64,000 bases of DNA from Thermoleophilia bacterium. Its GTDB lineage: Bacteria; Actinomycetota; Thermoleophilia; Gaiellales; SKUG01. The stretch spans positions 1-64,000 of the forward strand of contig JAOPYQ010000020.1 in NCBI GenBank assembly GCA_025964555.1. Direction: 5' to 3'. The notes below the pieces were generated by a model. The model was not told where the DNA came from, made no database searches, and was given only the letters and a program-made list of their open reading frames with translations. The stretch's first letter is position 1, and every line of letters starts with the position of its first letter. A program made the position numbers and the translations under genes. This document shows positions 53,715 to 61,227 of the stretch, piece after piece.

Positions 53715-54635
53715 ATGACCGCCGCACCTCGACACTTCGCATCGAACTCCCTGCTTCCGGCAACCGGGCACGCGCCCGGCGAGCTGCTGTGGGGCGAGGC
53801 GCCCAAGCGCCAGCCGATCGCACCGCTCATCCTGATGGCGGTGCTCGTGCTGCTGGTGGCGGCACCGACCGCGCTTGGTGGCGGCGGTGGCACGGCGAAC
53901 CCGCTGCACCTCATGCGCGAGGTGGCTGACTCCACATACGAGCTGACCGGGCTCATGGCGGAGTCCAACAAGTCACTCGGCGCGATCGACAGGAACTCGA
54001 AGAACCTCGGAGCGCTGCAGCAGAACATGGTCGGCATCGCGAGCGCGACGGCGAACATGCAGGCGAAGACCGAGGAGCTCAACACGACGCTCGGTGCGGT
54101 CGGCACGCACGTGGCGAACTCCAAGACGACGCTCGCGAGCGTGGACGGCAAGCTGAGCGCGACGGTCGGGTCGATGGGCACGCTGCGCACGAACGTCGAG
54201 GGTTCGGCGAAGTCGACCAAGGCGATCGTGGGCGAGTTCGGGAAGATCGAATCCGCGATCGGATCGATGTCGACGAACCTCAACGGTGCGATCACGCAGA
54301 TGGCGGCGAGTGGTCCGCTCACCGCGGCGTTCGCCAACAACAAGACGCGCCTGGCGGTCGCAGGTGGCGACAGCAAGAAGTACGGCGTGCCGAACCTGGC
54401 GCCCGACAACCGCGTGATGAGCGTGGTGCTGCCGATGATCGCGGTCATGCAGCAGGGCGGTCCACTCCCGGCGCGCAAGGATCGCCACGAGGCGAGCAAC
54501 CCGATCGTGGGCACCGCGCTGAAGTTCCAGGTGCCGGACGGCGTGAACGTCGTCGCGCTGGTGAAGCCGTTCGACGGCTTCTACGGCCTGCCGCCGAGCA
54601 ACTTCTTCGTCGAGAACCGCATTTACGGGTTCTAG
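53715..54635 (+). CDS. membrane-anchored helical protein 5 of 5
   Basis: Predicted 306 residues. Membrane helix at about 35-54, then external helix (YELTGLMAESNKSLGAIDRNSKNLGALQQNMVGIAS, NTTLGAVGTHVANSKTTLASVDGKLSATV) and, unlike the others, a C-terminal globular domain of about 90 residues (VMSVVLPMIAVMQQGG, ALVKPFDGFYGLPPSNFFVENRIYGF). GAGGG lies eight bases before the ATG, 9 bases after gene 4. The tail ends in an aromatic NRIYGF. Function unknown. Confidence 0.75.
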   Translation: MTAAPRHFASNSLLPATGHAPGELLWGEAPKRQPIAPLILMAVLVLLVAAPTALGGGGGTANPLHLMREVADSTYELTGLMAESNKSLGAIDRNSKNLGALQQNMVGIASATANMQAKTEELNTTLGAVGTHVANSKTTLASVDGKLSATVGSMGTLRTNVEGSAKSTKAIVGEFGKIESAIGSMSTNLNGAITQMAASGPLTAAFANNKTRLAVAGGDSKKYGVPNLAPDNRVMSVVLPMIAVMQQGGPLPARKDRHEASNPIVGTALKFQVPDGVNVVALVKPFDGFYGLPPSNFFVENRIYGF

Positions 54636-54659
54636 AGCCGGTGCCTCGTTTCCGCGATC

Positions 54660-54764
54660 GCGTCATGAAAGCGTTGGCGAATTGGCTACGAGATCATGAC
54701 GCGATGCGCATTCGCTGATCGCGTCGGCGTTTCGGGTGTCGTGGCACGACGATCTCGTGGCGCG
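54660..54764. repeat. dimeric palindromic intergenic element, copy 2
   Basis: Units at 54660-54703 and 54721-54764, again 44 bases each, 61 apart. Unit 1 begins GCGTCATGA and ends TCATGACGCG, a perfect 9-bp inverted repeat; it shares TTGGCTACGA with unit 1 at 6290. Unit 2 is more diverged but keeps the length and the GCGTC/CGCG ends. Spacers (54704-54720 and 6334-6350) also match in the ATC/GATC part. It sits 24 bases after the stop at 54635. Confidence 0.8.
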
Positions 54765-54874
54765 GCACCGCGCGGGTTGCCCGAACCCGGGAACCGAGAG
54801 CGGTGTAGACGCGTCTGATGCGTGATCGAGCACTGGATGCGGGTTCCTGACGACCCTCGCGACGTGCTGAGTGT

Positions 54875-54898
54875 TTCCCGCGCGTACACGCGTGGGAA
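54875..54898 (+). promoter_or_regulatory. leader hairpin partly covering the ribosome binding site
   Basis: TTCCCGCGCG, loop TACA, CGCGTGGGAA: a 10-bp stem (one G-T pair). Its 3' arm runs into the GGGAAGGAGG site at 54894-54903 upstream of the ATG at 54910. Folding would hide part of the ribosome binding site, so translation may respond to temperature or to a ligand. Confidence 0.45.
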
Positions 54899-54909
54899 GG
54901 AGGCTCCCG

Positions 54910-56175
54910 ATGTCAAAGCAGATGAAGATTCTCGTTGGTGCCGTGGCCGCGCTCGTTCTCGTCGCGGTCGTCCTCACGATGTTCGGCAAGCCGCCGAACC
55001 TGCCGCTCGGCCCGCTCCAGGGCATGCTGGCGAAGGACGATCCCGCCATCACCGCGACCGACGGAACCGCCACCACTGATCCCGGCTTCGGCGCGGCGAC
55101 GGACTGCGCAGGCAGCTCGGGTGCAGGTTCGACGTCCCTGGGCGACCCGGCTGCCGGTGGCGCGGTGGATCCTGCGACTGGCGCGCCGGTCGATCCGGCC
55201 GCTGGCGGGGCGACCGATCCTGCTGCCGGCGGGGCAGTCGACCCGGCAACGGGTGCTCCTGCAGATCCCGCTGCAGGTGGCGCGGTGGATCCGGCAACCG
55301 GTGCACCGGTTGCGGCTCCCGCCGAGGGGTGGACGGGTGACGCACGCGTGAGCGCGGCCAGCGCCGGCTCCTACGACGGCAGCCGCGTGTCCGACACGCG
55401 CATCCTCGCGGCGGACGCCTCCGTGGACCCGGCAACGGGGCTCCCGGCTGATCCCGCTGCAGCTGGCGCTGATCCCACGGCCGGCGGCACCGTCGATCCG
55501 GCGACCGGGGCGGCGACCGACCCGGCAGCTGGTGGCGCGTCGATCGACCCGGCGACCGGTGCGGCGACGGATCCGGCAGCGGGCGGAGCAACCGACCCCG
55601 CAGCTGGCGGCGTCACGGACCCGTGCGCCGATCCGGCGCTCGGGGGCGCGACCGACCCGGCAGCAGGCGGCGCGGCGACTGACCCGGCGGCGGGTGCAGG
55701 CGCCGGCGCGACCGGTGGCACGGGAGCGACGGGCGCTGCGGGCGCGGGCACGGGAGCTGCGGCAACCGCGGCGACCAAGTCCACCACCGACGGCTCCAGC
55801 ACGGGCAATACTCCCGAGGCGCTGCGGGCGGCCAAGGACGCCACCAACGTCATGCAGAAGGCGAAGATCACAGTCACCACGACCGCGACGCTCGTGCCGA
55901 GCGCTGGCGGCATCGGTCGCCCGGCGGCGGTCAAGCGCTATCGACGCGGCGTCACGGCGGCGGTGCTCGTCATGAAGCTCGACACGTCGGCGCAGCAGCA
56001 GTGGACCGGGGCGGGCAAGAAGGTGCAGACCGACCTCGTCAAGAGCTTCATCACGCGCCTGGCCAAGTCCTATCCGAAGGCGTCGCGCAGCATCACGATC
56101 GTCGACGCGTCGGGGACCGTGCTCGCCATCGGTGACGCAGCACCCCGCGCCGCCGGTACCGTGAAGCTGTTCTGA
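54910..56175 (+). CDS. membrane-anchored protein with Asp-Pro octapeptide repeats
   Basis: Predicted 421 residues. A membrane helix at about 5-25, then two blocks (about 79-137 and 174-270) of repeats built on DPAAGGAV and DPATGAPV-like octapeptides, low complexity and probably extended. The C-terminal 120 residues are a folded basic domain (KITVTTTATLVPSAGG, RYRRGVTAAVLVMKLD, RSITIVDASGTVLAIGD). GGGAAGGAGG before the ATG is unusually strong. Asp-Pro-rich repeats often act as stiff spacers across the cell wall. The 3' end overlaps the next tiny gene. Function unknown. Confidence 0.75.
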   Translation: MSKQMKILVGAVAALVLVAVVLTMFGKPPNLPLGPLQGMLAKDDPAITATDGTATTDPGFGAATDCAGSSGAGSTSLGDPAAGGAVDPATGAPVDPAAGGATDPAAGGAVDPATGAPADPAAGGAVDPATGAPVAAPAEGWTGDARVSAASAGSYDGSRVSDTRILAADASVDPATGLPADPAAAGADPTAGGTVDPATGAATDPAAGGASIDPATGAATDPAAGGATDPAAGGVTDPCADPALGGATDPAAGGAATDPAAGAGAGATGGTGATGAAGAGTGAAATAATKSTTDGSSTGNTPEALRAAKDATNVMQKAKITVTTTATLVPSAGGIGRPAAVKRYRRGVTAAVLVMKLDTSAQQQWTGAGKKVQTDLVKSFITRLAKSYPKASRSITIVDASGTVLAIGDAAPRAAGTVKLF

Positions 56176-56351
56176 TGCGGCTTGCGCTCGTCGTGCTCGT
56201 CGCGCTCGTCGGCGTCGCGCTGACGCTGTTCGCGGCGGTGCGGATGTGGCGCGCATCGAAGTCGGGTGCGCCGCGCGAGCTCGTGCTCGGCTACCTCGCG
56301 CTGATGGTCGCAGCCAGTGCGATCAGCTTGCTGCTGCTGCGGGCGCTGTAG
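56175..56351 (+). CDS. 58-residue two-helix membrane protein
   Basis: Predicted 58 residues: MRLALVVLVALVGVALTLFA, a loop RMWRASKSGAPREL, and a second helix VLGYLALMVAASAISLLLLRAL. The ATG shares a base with the previous stop (TGATG), so it is translationally coupled to the Asp-Pro repeat gene and is too short to be called by length-based searches. The 3' end overlaps the convergent gene by 29 bases. Possibly an accessory subunit or a small holin-like protein; function unknown. Confidence 0.7.
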   Translation: MRLALVVLVALVGVALTLFAAVRMWRASKSGAPRELVLGYLALMVAASAISLLLLRAL

Positions 56352-57018
56352 CGCTCGCGGGTGCAGGGGCAGCCGCTGCGGGTTCCGCAGCAGGCGGCGC
56401 ACCGGCCGCAGCAGCCGACGGTGTGCCGGTTGCCGGAGCAGCCGACGGTGTGCCGGTTGCCGGAGCAGCCGCGGCGCTCGGATCGCTCACGCCGAGCTTG
56501 CCGCTCGCGTCGCGCCCGATCCTGATCGCCTTCGTGAGTGCCGTGCGCGTGCCGTTGGCGAGCACCGCATCGATCTGCAGGACGCCGCCCGCGCCAGGCG
56601 CCATGGCGCCCGCGAACTTCGGTGACGGCACGTGGCCGAGCAGGACGCCGTCCTGCCACACGCCGTACTGCTTCGCACCTGCAACGGGCTTCCATTCGAG
56701 CGCGAAGCCGTCAGCGGTCGGCTTGAGCCCGGAGATCGCCGGCGCCGCACCGCTTCGCTTCACGTCGGCGGTCGTCGCAGCAGGAGCTGCACCAGCGCTC
56801 GGCGCCGTGCCGGTCGCTGCCGCGCCTGCCGTCGCCTGCTCTGGCGCTGCCGCACCAGCAGACGGAACCGCGCGCGCGTGACCGCGCGGGATCGTCACGT
56901 TGCCGTGCTTGTCGAGCTTCATCTGGTACTCGCCGAGCCCGGCGTTGCGGTACGACTCGTTCGCCTGGGCGACGAAGCCCTTGAGGACGGTCATGGTGGG
57001 TCCGGAGATGGAGCTCAT
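56323..57018 (-). CDS. Ala/Pro-rich protein with an FN3-like domain
   Basis: Predicted 231 residues. It begins MSSISG, as does the protein at 8950. A short helix (VLKGFVAQANESYRNAG) and a basic MKLDKHGNVTIPRGHARA segment lead to an Ala/Pro/Gly linker (about 60-95), an FN3-like domain (ALEWKPVAGAKQYGVWQDGVLLGH, about 110-185), and a long Ala/Pro tail with TGTPSAA repeats. No membrane helix or signal is clear. ATG at 57018 chosen because of the shared N-terminus; ATG 56994 is possible. Function unknown. Confidence 0.65.
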   Translation of the reverse strand: MSSISGPTMTVLKGFVAQANESYRNAGLGEYQMKLDKHGNVTIPRGHARAVPSAGAAAPEQATAGAAATGTAPSAGAAPAATTADVKRSGAAPAISGLKPTADGFALEWKPVAGAKQYGVWQDGVLLGHVPSPKFAGAMAPGAGGVLQIDAVLANGTRTALTKAIRIGRDASGKLGVSDPSAAAAPATGTPSAAPATGTPSAAAAGAPPAAEPAAAAPAPASATAPAAAAS

Positions 57019-57106
57019 GCACCAGATCGTCGAGCCTGGACACCGATGGGGTCGCGTTCCGTGAGGTGCGTTGGCCGAGCGGGGCCGCGCACTGGCCGTG
57101 CGACCG

Positions 57107-58015
57107 TCAGGCGTCGACGTCGGTGTCGGTGTCGTCGGCGTCGGCACCCAGGCCGCGCACGACCCACTCGTGCCACGAGCCGAGCGACACGCGCACGTCG
57201 CGGAACCCTGCCGCGCGCAGCACGCGCGAGGCGATCGCCGCACGGTGACCTGCGTGACACGACACGATGATGTGGTCGTCCGGGCCGAGCCCGACGTGCT
57301 CCATGAGCTCGACGATCCGATCGGTCGGGCGCGGCGCGCCGAACATGTCGAAGCACGCCGTCCACTCCACGTGGACGCTGCCCGGGATCGCTCCGCGGTG
57401 CGCGCAGCACGGCGCGCCGATGATGCCTTCGTGCTCGAGCTGCGAGCGTGCATCCACCACGCAGCTCGTGCCTTCCACGACCGCGTCCACGACATCCTCG
57501 AAGGCCGCGACGGCCGTCAGGCGCGATTGGACGCGGTCCCACGCATCGGCTGCAGCGGGTGTCACGCTGGCGAATCCGTGCTCCACGTCGCCGGCGAGCA
57601 CCTTCCACGCGTCGATGCCGCTGCCGTGCACGACGCTCACGTGGCGCATGCCCGCGAGCTCGCAGATCGCGCCGCCGAGCGCCGCCGAGCCGTCACAGTC
57701 GTCGACGAGCACCACGTGGTCGCCGGGCGTGATGCCGCGCGCCGCGAGCGTGGCTCGGGCGGCAACGGCGAGTCGTTCGAGGGCGGGGCGCGAGGAATCG
57801 TCCACGAGCAGCGCATCGAGTGGCAGCGAGACCGCGCCGGCCACGTGGGCCACCTCGAACGCCGCGCTCGCGCGCGTGTCGATCACGATCACGTCGTCGC
57901 GGTTCGCGGCGAGCCACCGCACGTCGACGAGGACGGGCGCGGTGATCCGGCCGTCGGCGTGACGGAGCGGGAGGGCGAGCGGGGCGGCATGCTCGTGGAG
58001 GGCGGACGCGTGCAC
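57107..58015 (-). CDS. tandem-rhodanese sulfurtransferase
   Basis: Predicted 302 residues. Two rhodanese domains; the first (about 5-130) is inactive-looking with VDDCDGSAA, the second has the active-site loop SCHAGHR with Cys253. Such enzymes move sulfur from thiosulfate or mercaptopyruvate to thiophilic acceptors. The start is GTG 58015, seven bases after TACGAT, in line with the leaderless rule; an ATG three codons upstream (58024) also exists. Extra Cys residues (GAPCCAHRG, WTACFDMFG) are near the second active site. Divergent from the small protein at 58132. Confidence 0.85.
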   Translation of the reverse strand: MHASALHEHAAPLALPLRHADGRITAPVLVDVRWLAANRDDVIVIDTRASAAFEVAHVAGAVSLPLDALLVDDSSRPALERLAVAARATLAARGITPGDHVVLVDDCDGSAALGGAICELAGMRHVSVVHGSGIDAWKVLAGDVEHGFASVTPAAADAWDRVQSRLTAVAAFEDVVDAVVEGTSCVVDARSQLEHEGIIGAPCCAHRGAIPGSVHVEWTACFDMFGAPRPTDRIVELMEHVGLGPDDHIIVSCHAGHRAAIASRVLRAAGFRDVRVSLGSWHEWVVRGLGADADDTDTDVDA

Positions 58016-58119
58016 GGGTTGCATCGTACCCACCCTTCGAGTGGCATGCCCCGGTTCGTCACGGCCACCTTCGTGGACACGACTGCCCACGCCGCTCGCG
58101 GCGACGCGGCCCCACCCTG

Positions 58120-58125
58120 TAGATT
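58120..58125 (+). promoter_or_regulatory. -10 box (TAGATT) of a small gene
   Basis: TAGATT, 6 bases, ATG at 58132, no ribosome binding site. Confidence 0.5.
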
Positions 58126-58131
58126 CACCCC

Positions 58132-58437
58132 ATGTCTGAGGCCTCCACGCACGGCGTCACCGTGAACGACATCGACCAGCTCGTCACGGGCGCCACCCCG
58201 CAGTTCTCGATGCAGATCCTCGAGCGCGTCAAGGCGCTCGTGCTGCCGCTGCCCGAGGGCGACGAGATCCGCGCCTACGGCGAGCTGCAGATGCAGGTGC
58301 TCGAGCGCATCGCGACCGGCACCACGCGCGGCACCCGCGCACTCGGCGCGCCCGGCGAGGACAACGACGGCTGGGACTCGATCCCCTCGCACCCCAAGGG
58401 CGGCATCGCTCCGGGCCACGTCGATTCGGGCCACTGA
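58132..58437 (+). CDS. small helical protein of unknown function
   Basis: Predicted 101 residues, leaderless ATG. The core is one helical segment (NDIDQLVTGATPQFSMQILERVKALVLPLPEGDEIRAYGELQMQVLERIATG) followed by a Gly/His-rich tail ending SGH. Its 3' end lies 7 bases from the LuxC-like gene, convergent. Not recognised. Confidence 0.75.
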   Translation: MSEASTHGVTVNDIDQLVTGATPQFSMQILERVKALVLPLPEGDEIRAYGELQMQVLERIATGTTRGTRALGAPGEDNDGWDSIPSHPKGGIAPGHVDSGH

Positions 58438-58444
58438 CCGCCGC

Positions 58445-59566
58445 TCAGCTGCCCGCGATACGCCCCACGAGCGGCGCGACGCGGCCGATCCCGTCCTGCG
58501 GCCAGAGCCCGTCCGGCTCGTGCGCCTGTCCCGGCAGGCAGATGCGCGTGACGTTCGTGCGCTCGAGCAGCAGCTCCGCGATGCGTCCGCGATCTTCGCG
58601 ACTCGTCGCGATCACGGCAGTCTGCAGCAACGTGCCGAGCTGCCCCACCTGCGCGACGAGCTCATCCTCGCTCGAGACGCGAACCACCGTCAGCTGGGCA
58701 TCGCCGGCGTGGAGCGCCGTCGCGTTGGGCGCCATGCCCGCCGCGATCGCACCGAGCACGTCCGCATCGCTCGAGCGCCGCTGCTGCATCCCCACGTCCA
58801 CGCCGTCGGCGACGTGCTTGTCGCGCGCCATCGCCAGCTCGCGTCCCACGGATTCCTGCAGCCGCGCGGCCGCCTCGTCGTCGCCCAGCACGAACAGCCA
58901 CGAGGGGCTCATGCAGCCGACCTGGCGAAACGCGAGCACGTCGCCGGCCAGGCGCTTCGCCCACGACGCATCGACGTCCGCGCCGGGCGCCACCACCGCG
59001 ATCCCCTGCCGCGAACCGTACGCCGCCACTCGATCCTTCGCCGCCGCCGGCAGTTTGTCGCGCACGAGCGCGATCGTCTCGTCCGAGCCGAACACCACCG
59101 CCGCATCGGCGCGATCCCACGGCGGCTCCTCGCCGGTGCCGACCACGTCGATGCGCCCGGCCAGCTCCGGCTCGTCCTCGCGCAGCAGCCCGAGGAAGTG
59201 GTGGAGGACGGTCTCGTCACGCGACGGTCGCACGAGTGCAGTCGCGCCGAGCGAGATCGCCGCTGCGATCCCTTCGATCGCGAGCCCCGGCATGCGCCCG
59301 GATGCGAGCACGAGCACGTTCGACGGCGCGTTCGCGGGCACCGCGTCCTCGCCGAGTTCGGCCTGCAGCACGTAGCGCATCGTGCGCCCGCGACAACGCA
59401 GCGCGACGTGCGTCAGCTGGTCGATCACGTCATCGGGCGCGTAGCCGTGACGTCCGACGGTCTCGGTGACCGCGCGCTGGAACGAGTCGGTGCTGCTCCA
59501 CTGCTCGAGCGCCCGGTCGAGCGCATCGAGGGCAGCGTCGCGCGAGGTGGTCGTGGCGGGATCCAT
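58445..59566 (-). CDS. LuxC-like acyl-CoA/acyl reductase
   Basis: Predicted 373 residues of the aldehyde-dehydrogenase-like acyl reductase group (LuxC). It reduces a fatty acyl group to the aldehyde, taking it from CoA or from the LuxE-type partner. Catalytic Cys218 lies in AFRQVGCMSPSWLFV, as in LuxC; the NADPH-binding part includes VLVLASGRMPG and SLGATALVRPSRDE. Length is a little shorter than typical LuxC (about 480). The ATG at 59566 has a weak GGGAA upstream. It is the last gene of the LuxE-like - glutamate-synthase-like - LuxC-like set on this strand. No luciferase genes are near. Confidence 0.8.
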   Translation of the reverse strand: MDPATTTSRDAALDALDRALEQWSSTDSFQRAVTETVGRHGYAPDDVIDQLTHVALRCRGRTMRYVLQAELGEDAVPANAPSNVLVLASGRMPGLAIEGIAAAISLGATALVRPSRDETVLHHFLGLLREDEPELAGRIDVVGTGEEPPWDRADAAVVFGSDETIALVRDKLPAAAKDRVAAYGSRQGIAVVAPGADVDASWAKRLAGDVLAFRQVGCMSPSWLFVLGDDEAAARLQESVGRELAMARDKHVADGVDVGMQQRRSSDADVLGAIAAGMAPNATALHAGDAQLTVVRVSSEDELVAQVGQLGTLLQTAVIATSREDRGRIAELLLERTNVTRICLPGQAHEPDGLWPQDGIGRVAPLVGRIAGS

Positions 59567-59607
59567 GCATCGGTGGTTCCCGACGCGTGCTGCGCCGAAC
59601 CCCGCGC

Positions 59608-61218
59608 CTAGTTGCGCGCCGACGCCCCGCGACCGGTCTCCGTGGGCATCGTCGTCGTCGTGAGGTACTCCGTGTCGGTCGTCTCGAGCCGCTCGCGACT
59701 GGCGAGCAGCTCACGCAGCGCGTCGAGCTCGCTCGCGGGCGGCGTGCCCCAGCCCGGCTCGTAGCCGAACGTCGCCCGCAGCGAGCTGCACCGGAAGCGC
59801 TCGTCGAGCACGTCGACCATGTCCAGGTCCACGAGCGCCGGGTGCACCGCACCACACGTGCGCGACAGGTCGATGAGGTCCGAGCGCAGCGTCGCGACGT
59901 AGTTCGCCAGTCGCGCCGCCTTGTCGGTCGGGTCGAGCCCGCGCACGAGCCACTTGTTCTGCGTCGCCACGCCCGTGGGGCAGTGGTCGGTGTGGCAGCG
60001 CTGCGCCTGGATGCACCCGATCGACAGCATCGCCTCGCGCGCGACCGACACCATGTCGCAGCCGAGCGCGAACGCGAGCAGCGTGCGCTCGGGCAGGCCG
60101 AGCCGCCCACTGCCGATGAAGACGACAGCCTCGTGCATGTCCTCGGCCGCGAACGCGCGGTAGACCTCCGCCATCCCGAGCGTGAACGGCAGCGACACGT
60201 GATCTGCGAACACCAGCGGCGCGGCGCCCGTGCCGCCCTCGCCGCCGTCGATCGTGATGAAGTCCGGCCCGGTGCCGGTCTCGCGCATGCGGCGCGCGAG
60301 GTCCTCCCAGAAGGCGCGCTCGCCGACCGCGCTCTTGATCCCCACCGGCAGCCCGGTCGCGTCCGCGATGCGCTCGATCACGTCGAGCAGCTCGTCGACG
60401 CTGCCGAACGCCGTGTGCCCTGCCGGGCTCAGGCAGTCCACGCCCTGCTCCACGCCGCGCACGCGCGCGATCTCCGCGCTCACCTTCACGCCCGGCAGGA
60501 TCCCACCGTGCCCAGGCTTGGCGCCCTGGCTCAGCTTGATCTCGATCGCCTTCACCGGCCCGCGCGCGATCGTCTCCACGAGCGCCGGGATGCTCAGCTG
60601 GCCGCTGCCCGGCTCGCGGCACCCGAAGTAACCGGTGCCGATCTGGAACACGAGGTCGCCGCCGTGCAGGTGATGGTCGCTCAGCCCACCTTCGCCGGTG
60701 TTGTGCATGCAGCCGGCGATCGCGCTGCCCCGGTTGAGCGCCTCGATCGCGCGCCCGCTCAGCGACCCGAAGCTCATCGCACTGATGTTGACGATCGAGT
60801 TCGGGCGAAACGCGTGCTTGCGTCCGTGCGTGGCGCCGAGCACCTTCGCGCACGGCAGCTCCTTGACGGGATCGATCTTCGGCGCCGACGCGGGGAACGC
60901 CGCGTGGCGGACGATCACGTAGCCGGGCGTGCGCTCCATGTCGTTGTCGGTGCCGAAACCGAAGTAGCGGTTCTGGCGCTTCGACGATGCGTAGATCCAG
61001 CGTCGCTCGTCGCGCGTGAACGGGCGCTCCTCGTCATTGGCGGTGACGATGTACTGGCGCAGCTCGGGACCGACGTGCTCGAGCCAGTAGCGGAAGTGCC
61101 CGAGCAGCGGGAAGTTGCGCAGGATCGCGTGATGGCGCTGGGTGAGGTCGCGCACCACCTGCACGAGCAGGAGTGCGACCACGACGAGCAGGACGAGCAA
61201 CCAGGGGTGCGACAGCAT
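59608..61218 (-). CDS. glutamate-synthase-family FMN/iron-sulfur protein with membrane anchor
   Basis: Predicted 536 residues. An N-terminal membrane helix (about 5-21) is followed by a GltB-like FMN domain: SAMSFGSLSGRAIEALN, the DGGEGGTGAAPL loop, and the 3Fe-4S motif C402-x5-C408-x4-C413. The amidotransferase and FAD domains of full glutamate synthase are absent, as is usual in this group of stand-alone flavoproteins. Reaction not established. It lies 10 bases after the LuxE-like gene and 41 before the LuxC-like gene; an electron-transfer role to the fatty-acid-reducing partners is possible but only inferred. Confidence 0.85.
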   Translation of the reverse strand: MLSHPWLLVLLVVVALLLVQVVRDLTQRHHAILRNFPLLGHFRYWLEHVGPELRQYIVTANDEERPFTRDERRWIYASSKRQNRYFGFGTDNDMERTPGYVIVRHAAFPASAPKIDPVKELPCAKVLGATHGRKHAFRPNSIVNISAMSFGSLSGRAIEALNRGSAIAGCMHNTGEGGLSDHHLHGGDLVFQIGTGYFGCREPGSGQLSIPALVETIARGPVKAIEIKLSQGAKPGHGGILPGVKVSAEIARVRGVEQGVDCLSPAGHTAFGSVDELLDVIERIADATGLPVGIKSAVGERAFWEDLARRMRETGTGPDFITIDGGEGGTGAAPLVFADHVSLPFTLGMAEVYRAFAAEDMHEAVVFIGSGRLGLPERTLLAFALGCDMVSVAREAMLSIGCIQAQRCHTDHCPTGVATQNKWLVRGLDPTDKAARLANYVATLRSDLIDLSRTCGAVHPALVDLDMVDVLDERFRCSSLRATFGYEPGWGTPPASELDALRELLASRERLETTDTEYLTTTTMPTETGRGASARN

Positions 61219-61227
61219 GGGCGGGAC

